Notes: generated by a model not told the origin, from the letters alone. Counted from the first letter of the stretch, positions 11,901 to 23,917 are shown. The stretch: 64,000 bases of DNA from Psilocybe azurescens (GCA_023853785.1 JAJIRX010000579.1:1-64000), one strand, 5' to 3'. Numbers and translations: made by a program.

Positions 11901-12496
11901 TGCTGAAAAGCCTCATCAACCCAGAAGTCCGAAGTACTCTCGTGACTGATATTCTCAGCCTCTCATGAGACCAAGTACACAATAACAAAGAGCAGGTGGA
12001 GGATTTTATGGCTCGGAAAAAGCACTCAGCAACACCTCTTCCGGAAGCACTTGAGGCGTGTTTTATCAAATCCTTTGACCAGCCGTTGGATGCGACTGTC
12101 TTGTCGCATATTGCAATTAGTGGCATAACATATTCGACATCCTGGAAGCATCTCGGTAATTCATCTATACTACTCCATTCTGGTTCTTCAAACAAATATT
12201 TGCCGGCACGCATTGATTATATCACGCAAGTCGACTTTGAAGATAATGACGACCCGTGTACTGTAACTTATGTTGCTGCCCGGAAATACAAGCCAGCTGA
12301 TGTGCATGCTGATCCATTTGCCTCTTTCCACTCTACTTCAAGCGCAGCTTTGGAGTCAGAAACTTGGAGATCTAGAGTTGTTTCACCTGGAGGACATTCT
12401 TTCCCATTTTGCCTACCTACCTTTACAATGGGAAGAAAAGGATTTAATGGTCATAATATCCCTATCCTGTGTAAGTCTCCCCTTGCCGGAGACTGA
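8911..12496 (+). pseudogene. Tnp2-like (CACTA-type) DNA transposase, decayed
   Basis: This is a remnant of the Agaricomycete transposase family related to Tnp2. In order it shows an N-terminal Cys-rich zinc-ribbon-like part (near 9780-9930: CPNDKC ... SRCKARHMGRRC) and the core LVCPNLPPDICYKPENMFLAG with GVIPGPNEPPL. Then come CDLPAARKTAGF, a second Cys cluster (CSICECNLKTHGYG) and VVVDAMHNLFLGLI. C-terminal motifs are GPVHSWWTFPFERVIGMLQ and SFMRASNLRNLFHR. Frame changes lie near 10460 (before CDLPAARK) and 10795 (after HNLFLGLI), with in-frame stops near 11432 and 11968. A normal intron (about 11125-11176) is still recognisable. It is unlikely to make an active enzyme as written. I could not find terminal inverted repeats. 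Confidence 0.7.
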
Positions 12497-12509
12497 CCTG
12501 ATAATGTAG

Positions 12510-13292
12510 GCAAGCGACTCACTCATGTGGACCTTACAGTGACCCCCTCAGCGTGCGATTTATTTTATCCTGCCTAAAATGTATAGTTTTAGAAATTATT
12601 TTATATTACCTAAAACATAATATTAATGTTGAATGTTATCTTTCATTTAAAGACTCGACAAACTCGACAAAAATACTTGGTTTGTGTTACATTTATGTCT
12701 CCCAAAAACATCTTGTTTTTATCTGCACAATTTCTTCCACAAAGGAAACATTTCCTGAAATGGTTTTGAAATTTATAAATCTTACTCAAACTCTTCAATT
12801 TTAACTCAAACAAATGCTTTAAAAGGGAACCTTTTTTAGCAGATTTTCTGTATGAAGAAATATTGAGTTCGAAATGAATTTTATATGTTATAAAAGCGGG
12901 CGAAAAATGCAAACACGTTTAATAAATTTTCTGAATCATTTTTCGTTGACATAAATAACCCTGTGCCAGCAGTGTATGCACCTCGACGTTGTCGGACGGA
13001 CAATGAATCATTGATGACCGTTTCCATCAAGGACAGATCGAAGTCAGCAATGACATGTGTACCACTGTCCCACGTTGCCTTGGTAGACAGAAATACCCGT
13101 AATCCTCAGCCGGAGAGTTTGGCAGTACGTACAGAGATGATCCCGTATGTGTCGCAAGTACCTCAACGAAGTCAGCAACTGGGCATCATTTGCTATCGTG
13201 TGATAAGTCCAGCCTGGGGTAGCTTGTTCACAGATGTCAGGTTCTTGGTTCATATATAACTCGTTGATCATGACTAGCTCCTCACTTCCCCA
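12510..13292. other. AT-rich gap, no gene seen
   Basis: About 12540-12960 is strongly AT-rich with no motif-bearing frame; 12960-13290 is of ordinary composition. ORFs on both strands here show no conserved motif. Part may be the 3' flank of the decayed transposon. Confidence 0.4.
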
Positions 13293-14407
13293 ATGTCGGA
13301 CGGGCTTTCCTTCTCCCAACCTCCTGGGCTGGTACCAGGATCCAACTCTCTTCTAGAGACGCAGATGATTGGCACCATGATTGCAGCAATAATCTATGGC
13401 TTTCTCGTCATTCTTTTCATTGACTGCTCCAGGCTACTCTTCAAGAAAGGCACCGCGGTTCCGTCAAAAAATTGAATGCTTTCCTGATCTTCTTCGCCTC
13501 ACTTCTGCTGCTGCTGAGCACACTTTCGCTCGTCCAGGGAGTCTTGGTTTCGGTAACGTCCATCTTTGGAAGGAAAAGTTTTCCTTCACTATCGGGAGGT
13601 GCTCCGTTCGTTCTTCCCGTTAGTATTTGGACCGCAGATGGATTTATGGTATGTAAATTTAATACATTTGGTCCCGCCGAGGAGTCATAAGGAAATAGCT
13701 ATGGCGCTGTGCGATTCTATACCAAGGCGTATCTCGGTGTGCCCGGGTGTTGCTACTTTCCTTCATATCTTTAGTTTTTATGGCCGCTCTAGGTACGCTC
13801 CCATGTATATTAGCTTTCAGCCCCCACAGCTGACAGCTAGTCTAAGGAAGCGGAATATCCTTATTCATAAACCCACTATCCGGACGACTGCCAACTCTCC
13901 TTATTGTGTCTTTCTCCACACTCTTTAACATTGTGATATGTTTTCTCATAGTTGGACGTCTCATCCTCCATAAAAATACCTCAAAAGTGTTCTTGGATCT
14001 GGCCATGGATCACCATACACGAGGATAATGGCGATGACTATTGAATCTGCAACATTGCTCATATTATTAGGCATCCCATACTTCTTCTTGGTGGCCTATC
14101 AAAATACGAATGGCTCGATGTTTGTGCTACAGCTGCTACCGCAGATATGTGTATGAATGTCTACTTCGCCATCCAAATACACCTATTGACTGTGATTTAA
14201 TAGGCAATATCCCCACTACTCATTATATATCGGGTCGCGCAGGGTAGAGCGGCAATGCAAATGCCGCTAGATGGTGGTCTGAAACAATCTGATGTCGAGG
14301 CCAACTTAGGAAGTCTTCACTTCAAGACACGTTCCATCAGCCTTTCGTCGATTGAAAGTTTCCGTATAGATGATGTCGATGAGAAGCCATCAGAGCAGGA
14401 AATCTGA
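13293..14407 (+). pseudogene. Multi-pass membrane protein family, paralogue A (frame-broken)
   Basis: This is the first of three tandem paralogues of an Agaricomycete multi-pass (about 7 TM) membrane protein of unknown function. TM1 is GTMIAAIIYGFLVILF, TM2 LIFFASLLLLLSTLSLVQGV. The loop ends WTADGF before an intron (about 13650-13700), then LWRCAILYQGVS and TM segments such as LLIVSFSTLFNIVICFLIVG. Near the end are the helices of exon 14030-14157, an intron (about 14152-14202), and the family's AISPLLIIYRVAQGRAA, followed by a hydrophilic tail ending at the TGA at 14405. One A appears to be missing in the run near 13466-13471, breaking the frame between TM1 and TM2. At least one further break lies between 13790 and 14030. 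It may be a pseudogene or reflect assembly indels. Confidence 0.55.
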
Positions 14408-14741
14408 GCTTCATCGTTGTATCCATATATGTATATAGAATTCTTTGTAAAGTAGTGTACGATTATCACTGTACTTCTAGTCAAAATGCTTAGGAAATGT
14501 GTATGACGCGCAACCAGAATGGCCGCCCTCCACGGCAGATATGGTAAGAGTCTTTGCAATTAAAATTTCAGTTACGCCGTAAAAATGCGGTGTTGCGACC
14601 CACATACGTAGCATACCGGAAGTTCCGGAACCCATTATACTGAGCCGAGCTGTGTGATAACTGATAAGAACTGGATAAAAATTAACCGTCAAGCAGATTA
14701 TGCGATGCTTTTGCCCACTTCCCTTAGGCTGCACCTGGTAG

Positions 14742-15847
14742 ATGTCCCATAGCCAACACCTTAGCTTCGCCTTGGTCCCTGGAAGAAATGTCTATCTCGA
14801 AATGCAGATGCTCGGAACCATCGTTTCTTCAGTAGCGTATGGCGTCGTCCTCATGCTTTCGTACAACTGCCTCGCCCTTTTCTCTGTTGAAAAGTCCCCA
14901 ACCAAGAAAATGAGGGTATTTTTGAACATCTTCGTTGTGACCCTACTTCTCTTGAGTACCAGCTCCTTCATCCAAGGAGCTTTGATTACTTCGATGGCAA
15001 TCTTTCTCGACTCTGTCTTTCCCTCCCTGTACGGCGGTGCTACATACGCCCTTCCTGTTACGATGTGGATGACCGAGTCCTTTATGGTGAGTGAGCGTTA
15101 TATTAGCCTTTTTCGAGGATGTCATGATCAACCACCCGTTCCTTTAGACATGGCGTTGTTTTATAGTGTATCATGGCGTATCTAATCGTCTTAGATTCAC
15201 GCTCTTTTCTCTGGTAGGAATCTTGTATCTTGCATCCTTAGGCAAGCGCCGCATAAATATGCCTTTGAGCTACCAGCCATGCTTACTACAATAATAGGGA
15301 GCGCGGTACCGCTGTTCATGAATATACCCAGACGCTTTCCATCGATCTTGTTTGTGGCCCTTTCGACGGGGCTCAACATCCTAATTACACTCTAATCGTC
15401 CTTCGCCTTTCATATCACCAGAACTATCTCAGAAGCGTTCTTGGCAATGGGTATTCCTCGCCATATAGCAGAGTCATTACTCTGACTATTGAATCAGCGG
15501 CACTGAATCTTTTCATCCAAATTCCCTATCTCATCTTAGTCGGATTGCAGAGTGTAGGAAGATCAGCATTTATCCTTACACTTCCCCACATACCTGTGAG
15601 TCTTACGTATTCAATAAATATTCAGCACTGCTTAACAGCAGGGTGTCTGAAGATCATAGCAACCTTGCTCATCATATATCGCGTCGCTCAGGGTCGAGCG
15701 GAGACGCGAATGGAGCCAAAATCTATCCCTGATCTTGTGAAAAGTCGCCAACCTTCGCCGCATTCCGGTATTTATTTTCAGAAAACGTCATCACGGGCCC
15801 TCATCTCGACTGGGACAGAAGGAGATGCAGTCCAGGATGAAGATTAG
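14742..15847 (+). pseudogene. Multi-pass membrane protein family, paralogue B (frame-broken)
   Basis: Same architecture as its neighbour at 13293. TM1 is GTIVSSVAYGVVLMLSY, TM2 IFVVTLLLLSTSSFIQGALI. MWMTESFM comes before an intron (about 15088-15148), then TWRCFIVYHGVS, later IVLRLSYHQNYLRSVLG, SRVITLTIESAAL and LLIIYRVAQGRAE. The hydrophilic tail ends at 15845-15847. Frame changes are needed near 15250 and near 15396, where a single missing base separates LNILITL from LIVLRLSYHQN. I do not know the ligand or role. The order and spacing of exons match copies A and C, so the three arose by tandem duplication. Confidence 0.55.
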
Positions 15848-16190
15848 AAAGGCAGTTCTGCCGCCTTTTCAATTTGTACGATTTTAATTTGAATTAGTGA
15901 CGAGTGATAAAGACCGGCCTCTTACTAGCACCTCAGAACAGATTGAGAACAGAGCTAGTGCCTTCAAAGTAGGAGACCTACTCTATAGACGGGGCTTCCC
16001 ACCTCAGGCCACCGAAGAATCCCAACTGAGGTGGCGCACCCGACAAGATCAGGACGCCCAGAAACAACGTTTCCGTATTATGCCGGGATCGCTGTAGCGA
16101 GGTACAGGCGTACCTCAGCGGCGTACATGGGGTCCTAGGGATAGGAAGGACATTAGGTTCTGCCATTATCAATTGTACTTAGCTTAGTCA

Positions 16191-16220
16191 TGTCTGCATG
16201 GGGCTACGCCCCAATAGACA
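16191..16220. repeat. Hairpin TGTCT...AGACA with GGGGC/GCCCC core
   Basis: TGTCTGCATGGGGC, TAC, then GCCCCAATAGACA form an almost complete inverted repeat of about 13-bp arms. TGTCT/AGACA ends resemble element termini, but no coding remnant is attached. Confidence 0.5.
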
Positions 16221-16302
16221 TAAATTGACAAGACAAAAAAGACGGAGGGCTTCCCTAACACAGCTGGGAGCGATTACTTTACCGCGATGCAGAGTCTGCT
16301 CA

Positions 16303-16661
16303 GTGACACAAAATATAATGAAATTTTAAACTATGTAATTGTTCTCTTTTGGGAGAATCGAAGGAGAATTAAAAGTTTTGCACGAAATCTGCAAGATGCA
16401 AAACTTTGTGTCACGGCCACATGTTCTGGAAAGATTCTGCATTCCACAGAATTATTTGCTGCCAGCTGGGGAAATGTTCATAGGCTAAATTTGGCTGACA
16501 AAAGCAGACCCGGCTGGCAGTAGATAATTTCGCCCAATGCAGAACACAATTAGTGACACAACATTTTGTGAAATGTAGAATTTTTAGTTCCGCTTTTGGG
16601 AGAACTATCAGTTTTGCAACAATTCACCATTAAATCGGCTATTTGTAGGACTTTGTGTCAC
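16303..16661. repeat. Two diverged tandem units, each bounded by GTGACACA ... TGTGTCAC
   Basis: Unit one runs 16303-16414 and unit two 16553-16661; their starts are 250 bp apart. Each begins GTGACACAA(A/C)AT, carries TTTTGGGAGAA in the middle, and ends CTTTGTGTCAC, so each is an inverted-repeat unit of about 110 bp. Flanking sequence (GCAGA before, GCCAGCTGGG / GCCGGCTGTG after) is also shared, so the whole 250-bp block was duplicated. They look like small non-autonomous elements. Confidence 0.6.
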
Positions 16662-17236
16662 GACAATACATTTTGCGTGAACTGTTCGCCGCCGGCTGTG
16701 TAAGGTCAAATCTGCCCGTCGCGAGAAATGCGCCACTATTAGGATGGTCAGCAATTGAGCTGATACCATAGTATGTTCTTTAATTATGAAGATTTTGGGA
16801 CATCATCGGCCTCATAAAATAGACATTTCCAATTGTTATGGTCACATTGAGCGCTCGTCGCCGAAGTAGATTCTAGTCACTGCACACGTCAGTGTAAATT
16901 GTCAGATTTCCCACTCTAGCGTCAAGTCCATCTTCAAAGCTAAAAATATAACTGTATAAAAATAGAACACGAGAGATGTTATAATGGCTTGATGAAGCCA
17001 TTGCAATTCCAGTACAGTGCTACATGCTGACAATCTCAAGTTTGCAATCAAATATCCTGTACAGTACTTGACTCCAATGTCTAGGAACTCCATTTATAGA
17101 TCACTGCATGCCGGATTACTCTTATCTGCCAACGTCTCATCACCCGCAGTCTCCTCCTCGTGGCGCTATAACTACAGCTTGGAGACATACACCATCTGCT
17201 GAACGAGCCCCAACAACTAGGTGCAACTTCAACAAA

Positions 17237-18383
17237 ATGCCGCGACGGTTCATCCAGCCTGATCTTTCTGGCTACAAAATCGAGGCTCTAGCCATCGTGA
17301 TTTCAGCAATAGCGTATGGTATCGTGCTTATGCTATTTTTCAACACATTCTGGCTCGTCGTCAGGACGAAAGAGCAACATATGCGGAAGCTCCTGCTGGG
17401 TTACATATGCGTTATGGTGTCTCTTAGCACCGGCGCAATGGTCCAGGAAATCATTTTCATGATGCGAGATGTCCTACCAAAAACAACGGAAGATGCTCGC
17501 TCGTCGATGGCAGATCTAAGTTCGTTGAGGGGCATTCCACTTAGCTTTCCCTTTACCACATGGGGTGCAGATGGAGTTTTGGTGAGCCGACCTTTTAATT
17601 TAATTATTTGCTCACACTGGGATCTCCTAAAGGTTTGACTACAACTTTCTTTATGCACATAGATATGGCGATGTATTGTGTTATACAGAGGAGTATCGTC
17701 ATCAGTAAAATACTTGTTAAATTGTACATTAATTCTCACATCGCTGGCCTCCTTTTGTATGTTTTTTTAATCATTTTTTTTGTGTCTGGGTAGACTGATA
17801 TGGCAACATCTCATTTCTTAGGTGGCGATCTCATCCTATTCATACCTTCACGCGTGAGCAGACTTAGCCCGGGAACCGGGGTATCTGTCATCGCAATGTC
17901 GACTTTGCTATGTAATAGCTTTTGTCTGGGCTCGTTGTATCGCGGATACTCCACTATGATCGCTCTCTCAAACGCAGCGGACTAAGCAATTACGACTCAG
18001 GTTATAACCGCATTGTCGCTATGTGCATCGAATCTTCCGTTCTGATTGTGGTGGTCAGCTTGGTTTTCATTATATTCGCATATGGATCCTTCAGCCTTTA
18101 CATCTCGTTTCCACTGTTTATCCTCCCCACATATGCGTGAGTCCTTTATCTCGGGCCTTAGCTTCAAGAAGTAAAATGCTGACTTTGAGCGACGTAAATA
18201 TAAAAAATTCAGGTTATATCGCCATTGCTCATTATCTTTAGAGTCGCTCAAGGCCGGGCCTACTCTTTCTCTAGCATAAATAATTCTCAAGGTCGAAATG
18301 AGGAATCTGATATCCAGTTTTGCCATTCAATAGAAGTTCTTAGATGGTATTACACTCCAGTACTACTGTATTGGTTGAAATAA
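17237..18383 (+). CDS. Multi-pass membrane protein family, paralogue C
   Basis: Third tandem paralogue. I choose the ATG at 17237, which places TM1 (AIVISAIAYGIVLMLFF) at the same distance from the start as in copies A and B; an upstream in-frame ATG at 17108 is the alternative. TM2 is GYICVMVSLSTGAMVQEIIF. WGADGVL comes before an intron (about 17581-17662), then IWRCIVLYRGVSSSVKYL, later VVSRILHYDRSLKRSG and RIVAMCIESSVLIVVVSLVF. After an intron (about 18138-18213) come VISPLLIIFRVAQGRAY and a tail ending at 18381-18383. A frame change seems needed near 17930, just before VVSRILHYD. Otherwise this is the best preserved of the three. Confidence 0.55.
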
Positions 18384-18430
18384 TCATATGTGTACACCCA
18401 TAGATTAATTTACGAACTCCTGTCTTCCAG

Positions 18431-18449
18431 ACGCGTCGACGCGACGCGT
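18431..18449. promoter_or_regulatory. Paired ACGCGT boxes in inverted arrangement
   Basis: ACGCGTCG, ACG, CGACGCGT: two ACGCGT hexamers (MluI cell-cycle-box consensus) as an inverted pair, followed within 25 bp by CACGTG. It lies about 170-230 bp upstream of the elongin-C-like coding sequence. A regulatory role is inferred from the motif alone. Confidence 0.35.
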
Positions 18450-18599
18450 TCAATTAAATCACGTGTTGCAAATGCCACCGCGAAGTCGGCGTTTCAACCG
18501 CGAAATCTGAGGTTCGAACTCATACTCGAACCACAACCACTACGACGATATTCGGGCATGTAAGCACATTTTGCGCGCTTAGAAGTGGCCTACGTTTCT

Positions 18600-19162
18600 G
18601 GAAACAGGGAATAGGGCAACATCTGAAGAAGCCGCAGCCTCCGCAACCAATAAAGACTCTGAATGGGTGCGGCTGCAGAGCTCAGACGGGTTTTCGTACC
18701 TCGTGAAACGCAAAGTCGCGCAAGCGAGCGGCACGATACGCAATATGTTAGATCCTGAAGGTGAGAGTTACTCTTCTATTACAAGGAGACTATATAGAAA
18801 ATTAACGTCTATACTAGGTGGATATGCAGAGGCTCTGAGCAAAGTGTGCGAGATCCGAGAGAGGTGCGCCGGCGTGCAGTTTGACACGTCTATTTCACTC
18901 GTTAAATGGGTCTACAGGGGTATTATCGTGGAGAAATTGGTGGAATATATGAGTTTCAAGACCTATTACGAATCGATCAACACAAAGATGAGATCCCCCT
19001 GAACGAATTCCTCGAACGCATCAATCCTGAAATCATCCTCGAATTGTATGTCTATTTCCTACGTGCTTTGATATAACTTTAACTTAGGCATACTGACGGT
19101 GCCTGTCATAAAGGCTACTTGCAGCTGACTATCAAGAAAGTGAGTCGTCATTTCGGATCTGA
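18600..19162 (+). CDS. Elongin-C-like (BTB/POZ-Skp1 fold) protein
   Basis: Elongin C bridges elongin A or a cullin to substrate receptors. The first clear exon reads EWVRLQSSDGFSYLVKRKVA then QASGTIRNMLDPE, the family's N-terminal strand-helix pattern (compare V-K-L-x-SSDG ... SGTI-x-x-ML). Introns lie near 18761-18818 and 18867-18917. The middle exon contains YAEALSKVCEI and VEKLVEYMSFKTYY. After a frame change near 18980 the C-terminal part is DEIPLNEFLERINPEIILEL, and after an intron (about 19046-19112) LLLAADYQES with a TGA at 19160. INPEIILELLLAADY is the elongin-C C-terminal signature. The exact start is uncertain; translation is open from about 18607 but no ATG fits without another small exon. 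Confidence 0.65.
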
Positions 19163-19680
19163 AAGATTGATGAACACGGTTAACTGACAGGACCTACAGT
19201 GTAATTGTACATACTCAAAAATTTCAAACACCAAAATGTCGCTGATGTGTGGAGTTATACCCCTTGACTTTCGCTACTGCTTCACCTCGAACGACGAAGG
19301 CAACCGTTTATTGGCAACAAGTACGCTACATATGAACGAGGAACACGCACACTGAATGTTGGCATGACTCAGTTCTTTGAGATCTGATAATTTCGCGAGT
19401 TTCCTTGCAGTTTGAATATCTACCTATTCTTCAGGAAGAAGAAAGCGTCATAGCAATAATGTATATATTCAATAGTTAACACAGAGATAGCACAGTGGTG
19501 ATAGGTAATAGCGAGAAAATAGAGAGAAAAAAAAGGTATCCAAAGCATTCCGGTTATAGGGATATCCTATCCATACACATCCTTCCACTAGCTTTACAGC
19601 AAACCCCAACTAACCAACCGCCTGCTCTGCAGCGCACAAGAACACTCAACACTCAACACCAAACACGAGACATCGTGGTA
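19163..19680. other. Intergenic gap, no gene seen
   Basis: This lies between the elongin-C-like stop and the calcineurin stop, which converge. No motif-bearing frame is present. Confidence 0.5.
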
Positions 19681-22171
19681 TCAAGTAGTATCGTGCCTCT
19701 TCAACGCGCCAGGCCTGCCCGTGACGCTCCGCCCCCGCGCAATCTTCTCCGCAAGCTTCTCGACGACACCGCCGTCGTCCACGTCCTCGTCGAGCGTGCG
19801 CTTGATGAGATCCTCCATGTCCAGTCCCTCGGACGTGCGCCGACTCGTGTTGCGCATGCTCGGGACGGGGAAGATCGTCGGTTTCTGCTGGTCGAAGTCG
19901 GGGAGGCGTTCGTTGGCGATGTCCGAGCGGCGGCTGTGGGTGTAAATGCATGGGTATGGGTGCGGGCATGGGTAAGAGCGTGGATAGAAGGGTCAGACAG
20001 TCAATCAGTGCGAATAGGTGTATGAAAACGAGAGTGGAGACGCACGCATCGGCAAAGGTCCTAATGCTCTTGTTAATCCTCGTCCCTTGCACGGTAAGCG
20101 CATCTGCACCAGGACGGCTGACAGCAGTCGACGTCGCTGCCGCCCCATCCAGCTCCGTCGCGTTCTCCGCTTCTTCTCTGTCATTCCAATCCATTCACGT
20201 GTGAGCTATTGGTGTGTGTCCTGGAAGAGAAGGAGAACAAGTGACGCACCGGAGCAGCTGGAAGACCTTTGCATCCTGCCCACAGCCAAGATCTTGTTCT
20301 TGATGAGCTGTCTCCTGGCAGCGAGATCGGCAGGGGCAGCTTGTGCGCCCTCCTCGCTGTCCGAATCGCTCTCGTTGAGCTCGTCGTTACTGCATATACT
20401 GAGAATAGCGAGCAGCATCTCCGTAACTATTTTTTACGTTCATTTCATCAGCAACCAACCAACCATCACATGGAAAGAAAAGAAAAGAAAAAGTAAACGT
20501 AAACGCGGCTTACTTTTCTGACCGACGAACGGCAGACTCCACGTGAACGCGTCCATGAAGTTCGGGGAGCCAGTACGGGTGGGCCGTGGAGTTGTACTGT
20601 CGGATCGTGATATTCTTGTTGGCGTATTTGAGGATCGCGCCGCGGTTGTGGTACACGTCGAGGTAGTTGGGCGCGGAGAAGATGGTGATGACGGACGGGA
20701 AGTTGCGTTTGGGGGTCTTGCGGTGCATCGTGTAGCCGGCGTCCTGCGCTTCGTGGCCTCGGATGACGGTGAGCAGGTTGTTGCGCTCTAGGAACTGGCA
20801 GACTGCTTCGTAGCTGGATACGATGATGATGTTAGGCACACCACGGAGAGAATGCGTGCTGTCTATTACTCACGTGTAGAAATATGAGCAGCCACGGGTG
20901 CCGTTGTGCATGAATGTCGTTCCACGATCAAGTCCTGGGCCGGTGGCAGTTGGGTCGGTTTCGTGGCCAAAATTGACGATGGGATCAGACCATAGCAGAT
21001 CACACAGCAGACCATGAGAGCCAGGCTCAACAAATCGGTTTATCTGTTCGCAACAATCAACAAAGTCACGCCAAAATGACAGAGAAAGAAGAACATCAAA
21101 TGAAACAACAACATACTGATTCAAGATCGCTGAGTTTAATCAACTCCGGTGAGATACCTCCATGCACGCAGAAAAACTTGCCGTCGACCAGAGCGGAGAT
21201 AGGAAGGGAACAGAACGACCGGAGGCAGGCTTCGTACACCTTTTCCGAGTATTTGTGGAGACCTGGAGGGTGGTGGAGTTAAAACACTGACGATGACAAT
21301 GACGATGATGAAGCGAAGAAGGGGTGGGGAGGGTTTTTACTCACATTCACGCTTGAACGTGAAGTATTCTGTGAGATGCCGGCATTCGTGGTTCCCCCCG
21401 CAGCAGTACTATCCGGGATGGGCTGTATATTTTGAGGGCGTACAGGTACAGAAGGCACTGCGACGAATGAGCATCTCCCGATGGATAACGGGGAAGAATA
21501 CACGCACCTCGATACCGAAATCCCCTCTATCCACGTAATCTCCCAGGAAGAGATACAGGCTATCCTGCAGATTACCGCCCACTTCGAACATCTTCATCAG
21601 GTCGTACTATACAGAGCAGAACAGACAAAGGTTGAGGCAAAAGTATCATTGAGGCCGCGCAACACAGATCTCACGTATTGTCCGTGGATATCTCCACAGA
21701 CTGCAGCCCATTAGTTGTTGGAATAGCCTGGAATCGCGAATTGAATGGACCCACTTGTTACTGGACTTTTGAGCGGTACCATGTTAGGCTCCCTTGAGAA
21801 GATGTTGGTGACATGCTCGAGGATGTACAGCGCCTGCGACTCGGTGAGGCGTCCCTCGCGGTAGAAATGCGTCTTGAGGTATTCGTGGTTGACCTTCCTC
21901 TCGCCGCCGTCGTACACATAGAAGTCCTGATCGGACGGTTTGTGGGCAGCGGGCGGGGGCACCTAACCAATTCCACATTCCATCGATCAGCCTATATACC
22001 CGAGATCCTCCCCATCGAACGTACCTGCGGAAACGGACGCTTCGTGAAGTCCTGGTCCTCGTAGCTCACCAACGCGTGCGACGGTTGCGCGTTCGACTGA
22101 CTGTTGGGCTGTTGGCTTGGGCCGTGCCCTGAAAACGAACCAGAAGGATGGTGTCTGTTGTTGCTCGACAT
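19681..22171 (-). CDS. CNA1: Calcineurin catalytic subunit A (Ca2+/calmodulin-dependent protein phosphatase 2B)
   Basis: This Ser/Thr phosphatase pairs with calcineurin B and calmodulin in stress signalling. The start at 22171 opens [11 protein letters not shown]. Then come [28 protein letters not shown] and the metal-site blocks [14 protein letters not shown] and [15 protein letters not shown], then (frame corrected) [15 protein letters not shown]. Next are [52 protein letters not shown] and [12 protein letters not shown], then [19 protein letters not shown]. The tail has [24 protein letters not shown](R)VFQLLRE, and [12 protein letters not shown] resembling the autoinhibitory segment; it ends at TGA 19681-19683. 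At least eight introns are seen. Three one-base breaks occur: an extra C in 21394-21399 (inside RGNHE), an extra G in 20564-20567 (at PYWLPNF), and a missing base near 20265-20272 (before VFQLLR). For such a conserved gene these are most likely assembly errors. Confidence 0.9.
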
Positions 22172-23917
22172 TCCGGCGCTCGAGGTGGATGGATTATGAG
22201 AGTGTGAATGAGTCCTCGAGCACCTTTAGATTGTGGAGTGGAAATTGGGTTTAAGAAAGCACAACAAAGATTCGGGCGACCAGGGACCTCTTGGCCAACT
22301 TTCTGTTTGGCAATGTTAGCAGCCCATTTTGGCGCCCATTTTTGCAACCGACCAAGGGGTCACTAGTGCCAGCACCGAGCTTAATCGACGGGCAGGTGTG
22401 TAGAATTTCATGGCGTCTGCACTGAATGCGAGCGTACATTGCAGACTACACCCAAATACACTTATATATGTCCATTACACGATTAAATAAATCATGCCCG
22501 TTCTCAAGGCTGTGCATTGCAATTTGCAGCTCGTCTGGAATTCCAATCTGAAGACCATTTTCCGCATATGTACGGGCGGTCAATTGATTCCGCCATTAGG
22601 CATGACCTCCTGAGCAGAACGATGTGATTTTAAGAGAGTATGTAGAATGTGCCGTCGGCCGGTTGGATATCTATTTATACTTGTAATATGGCGATTGCGA
22701 CATAACTGCAAAAGCACACTGTCGATTTTTGAAAGACGGGGTACATACGTCAATGGAAGACGTATTGCCTTGCTGAAAGAAAGGCTCCCCATAAGAATGT
22801 TAAACCAAATTTGCAGTTGTTTCGTTGTTAGACGCTGCGCAACACTAAAGTTGGTGTCCAAGGCAGACTCGAAGAACGATGCGAACTGACGTGCCAGCTC
22901 TTCGCATTGAAAAACTTTCTTTTAGGTAAAGGTGTAAATTCCGAGGGTGCCAGGAAACATAATAACGTAGAACAGTACGAGCATTTTTCGACTATCTCTT
23001 ACGGCACACCGGGTCTGACCTTGTACTCCGCTTACTTGTACTTTGAGCATTTGCAGTGTTCTAATTCAAAAATGCGCTGCATACTTTATCGATACCGAAT
23101 ATGAACTGCAGCTTTCAGTGCTCCGAACCTATTCTTTTTTGAAAGCTGTATATTCATCGTCAATTCGGGACCCAAGTCCTATCTAAAGAACACTGCCATT
23201 TCCGTTGCGTGTTGGTTGGGCGTCAGTCTTTTATAGCCTTCGTTAATTTGTGTTTATGGCGCCCCGGGCGCGCAAGTACCTTCAGCAAGACGTCTGCCAA
23301 CGGTGTTGGCTTTTCATGAGAGGCAATGGGCCAAAATTTGACGCTGGAATCTATTTTTAGAAACAGACATAGTCGGGATCGAGGACCAGTGTCACGCTTG
23401 CTCACTGTCCTCAACGACACCCACGACCTCTGAGAGTCCGAATTTCTCTGATAACAAGTGGTACTACAGCACATTCATGGACCAGGATCGACAATGCCTC
23501 AAAATTACGTCCACACTCTGCACAAAGTACTCTAGCTGAGGCAGCGCCAATTAGTAGTTACCGCATACCACAACAGTTAAATTGACAAAACCTGAAGCGC
23601 GAGTGCACGATTAAAGCGGTAATGTCAGGCTGGGCGCTTTTCTGTTGCATTATTGTCCCTGGAGCACATGTGTTTGGTGCCGAGCACTGTGGAAGGATGG
23701 GATGGTTGACGTTGGGGGGCCCAGTGGCGGACGTGTCCACAAACCCTTCACGAAGACAGTCCGCGCCTTATATTTCCTGTAAACCAGATTTTCTGAAATT
23801 TGCGATAGTCGGCCCATCAGTATGGACGGAAACTGCTCACAAGGGGCAGACAAAATGCTTATGAAAGCCAGTCAAAATATGGTAAAATAGCATAGAAGTC
23901 ACAGAACTCTACTAAAA

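Larger units (their letters stand above)
15848..17236. other. Intergenic stretch with repeats between membrane paralogues B and C
   Basis: No gene is supported. It holds a hairpin at 16191-16220 and two tandem GTGACACA-bounded units (16303-16661). Short frames at 15897-16097 and 16287-16523 lack recognisable motifs. Confidence 0.5.

Noticed and set aside
19646..20194. 182-codon reverse ORF as a separate gene
   Set aside because: It joins the calcineurin C-terminal exons through an unspliced intron. The calcineurin model with its tail and autoinhibitory-like segment explains it.
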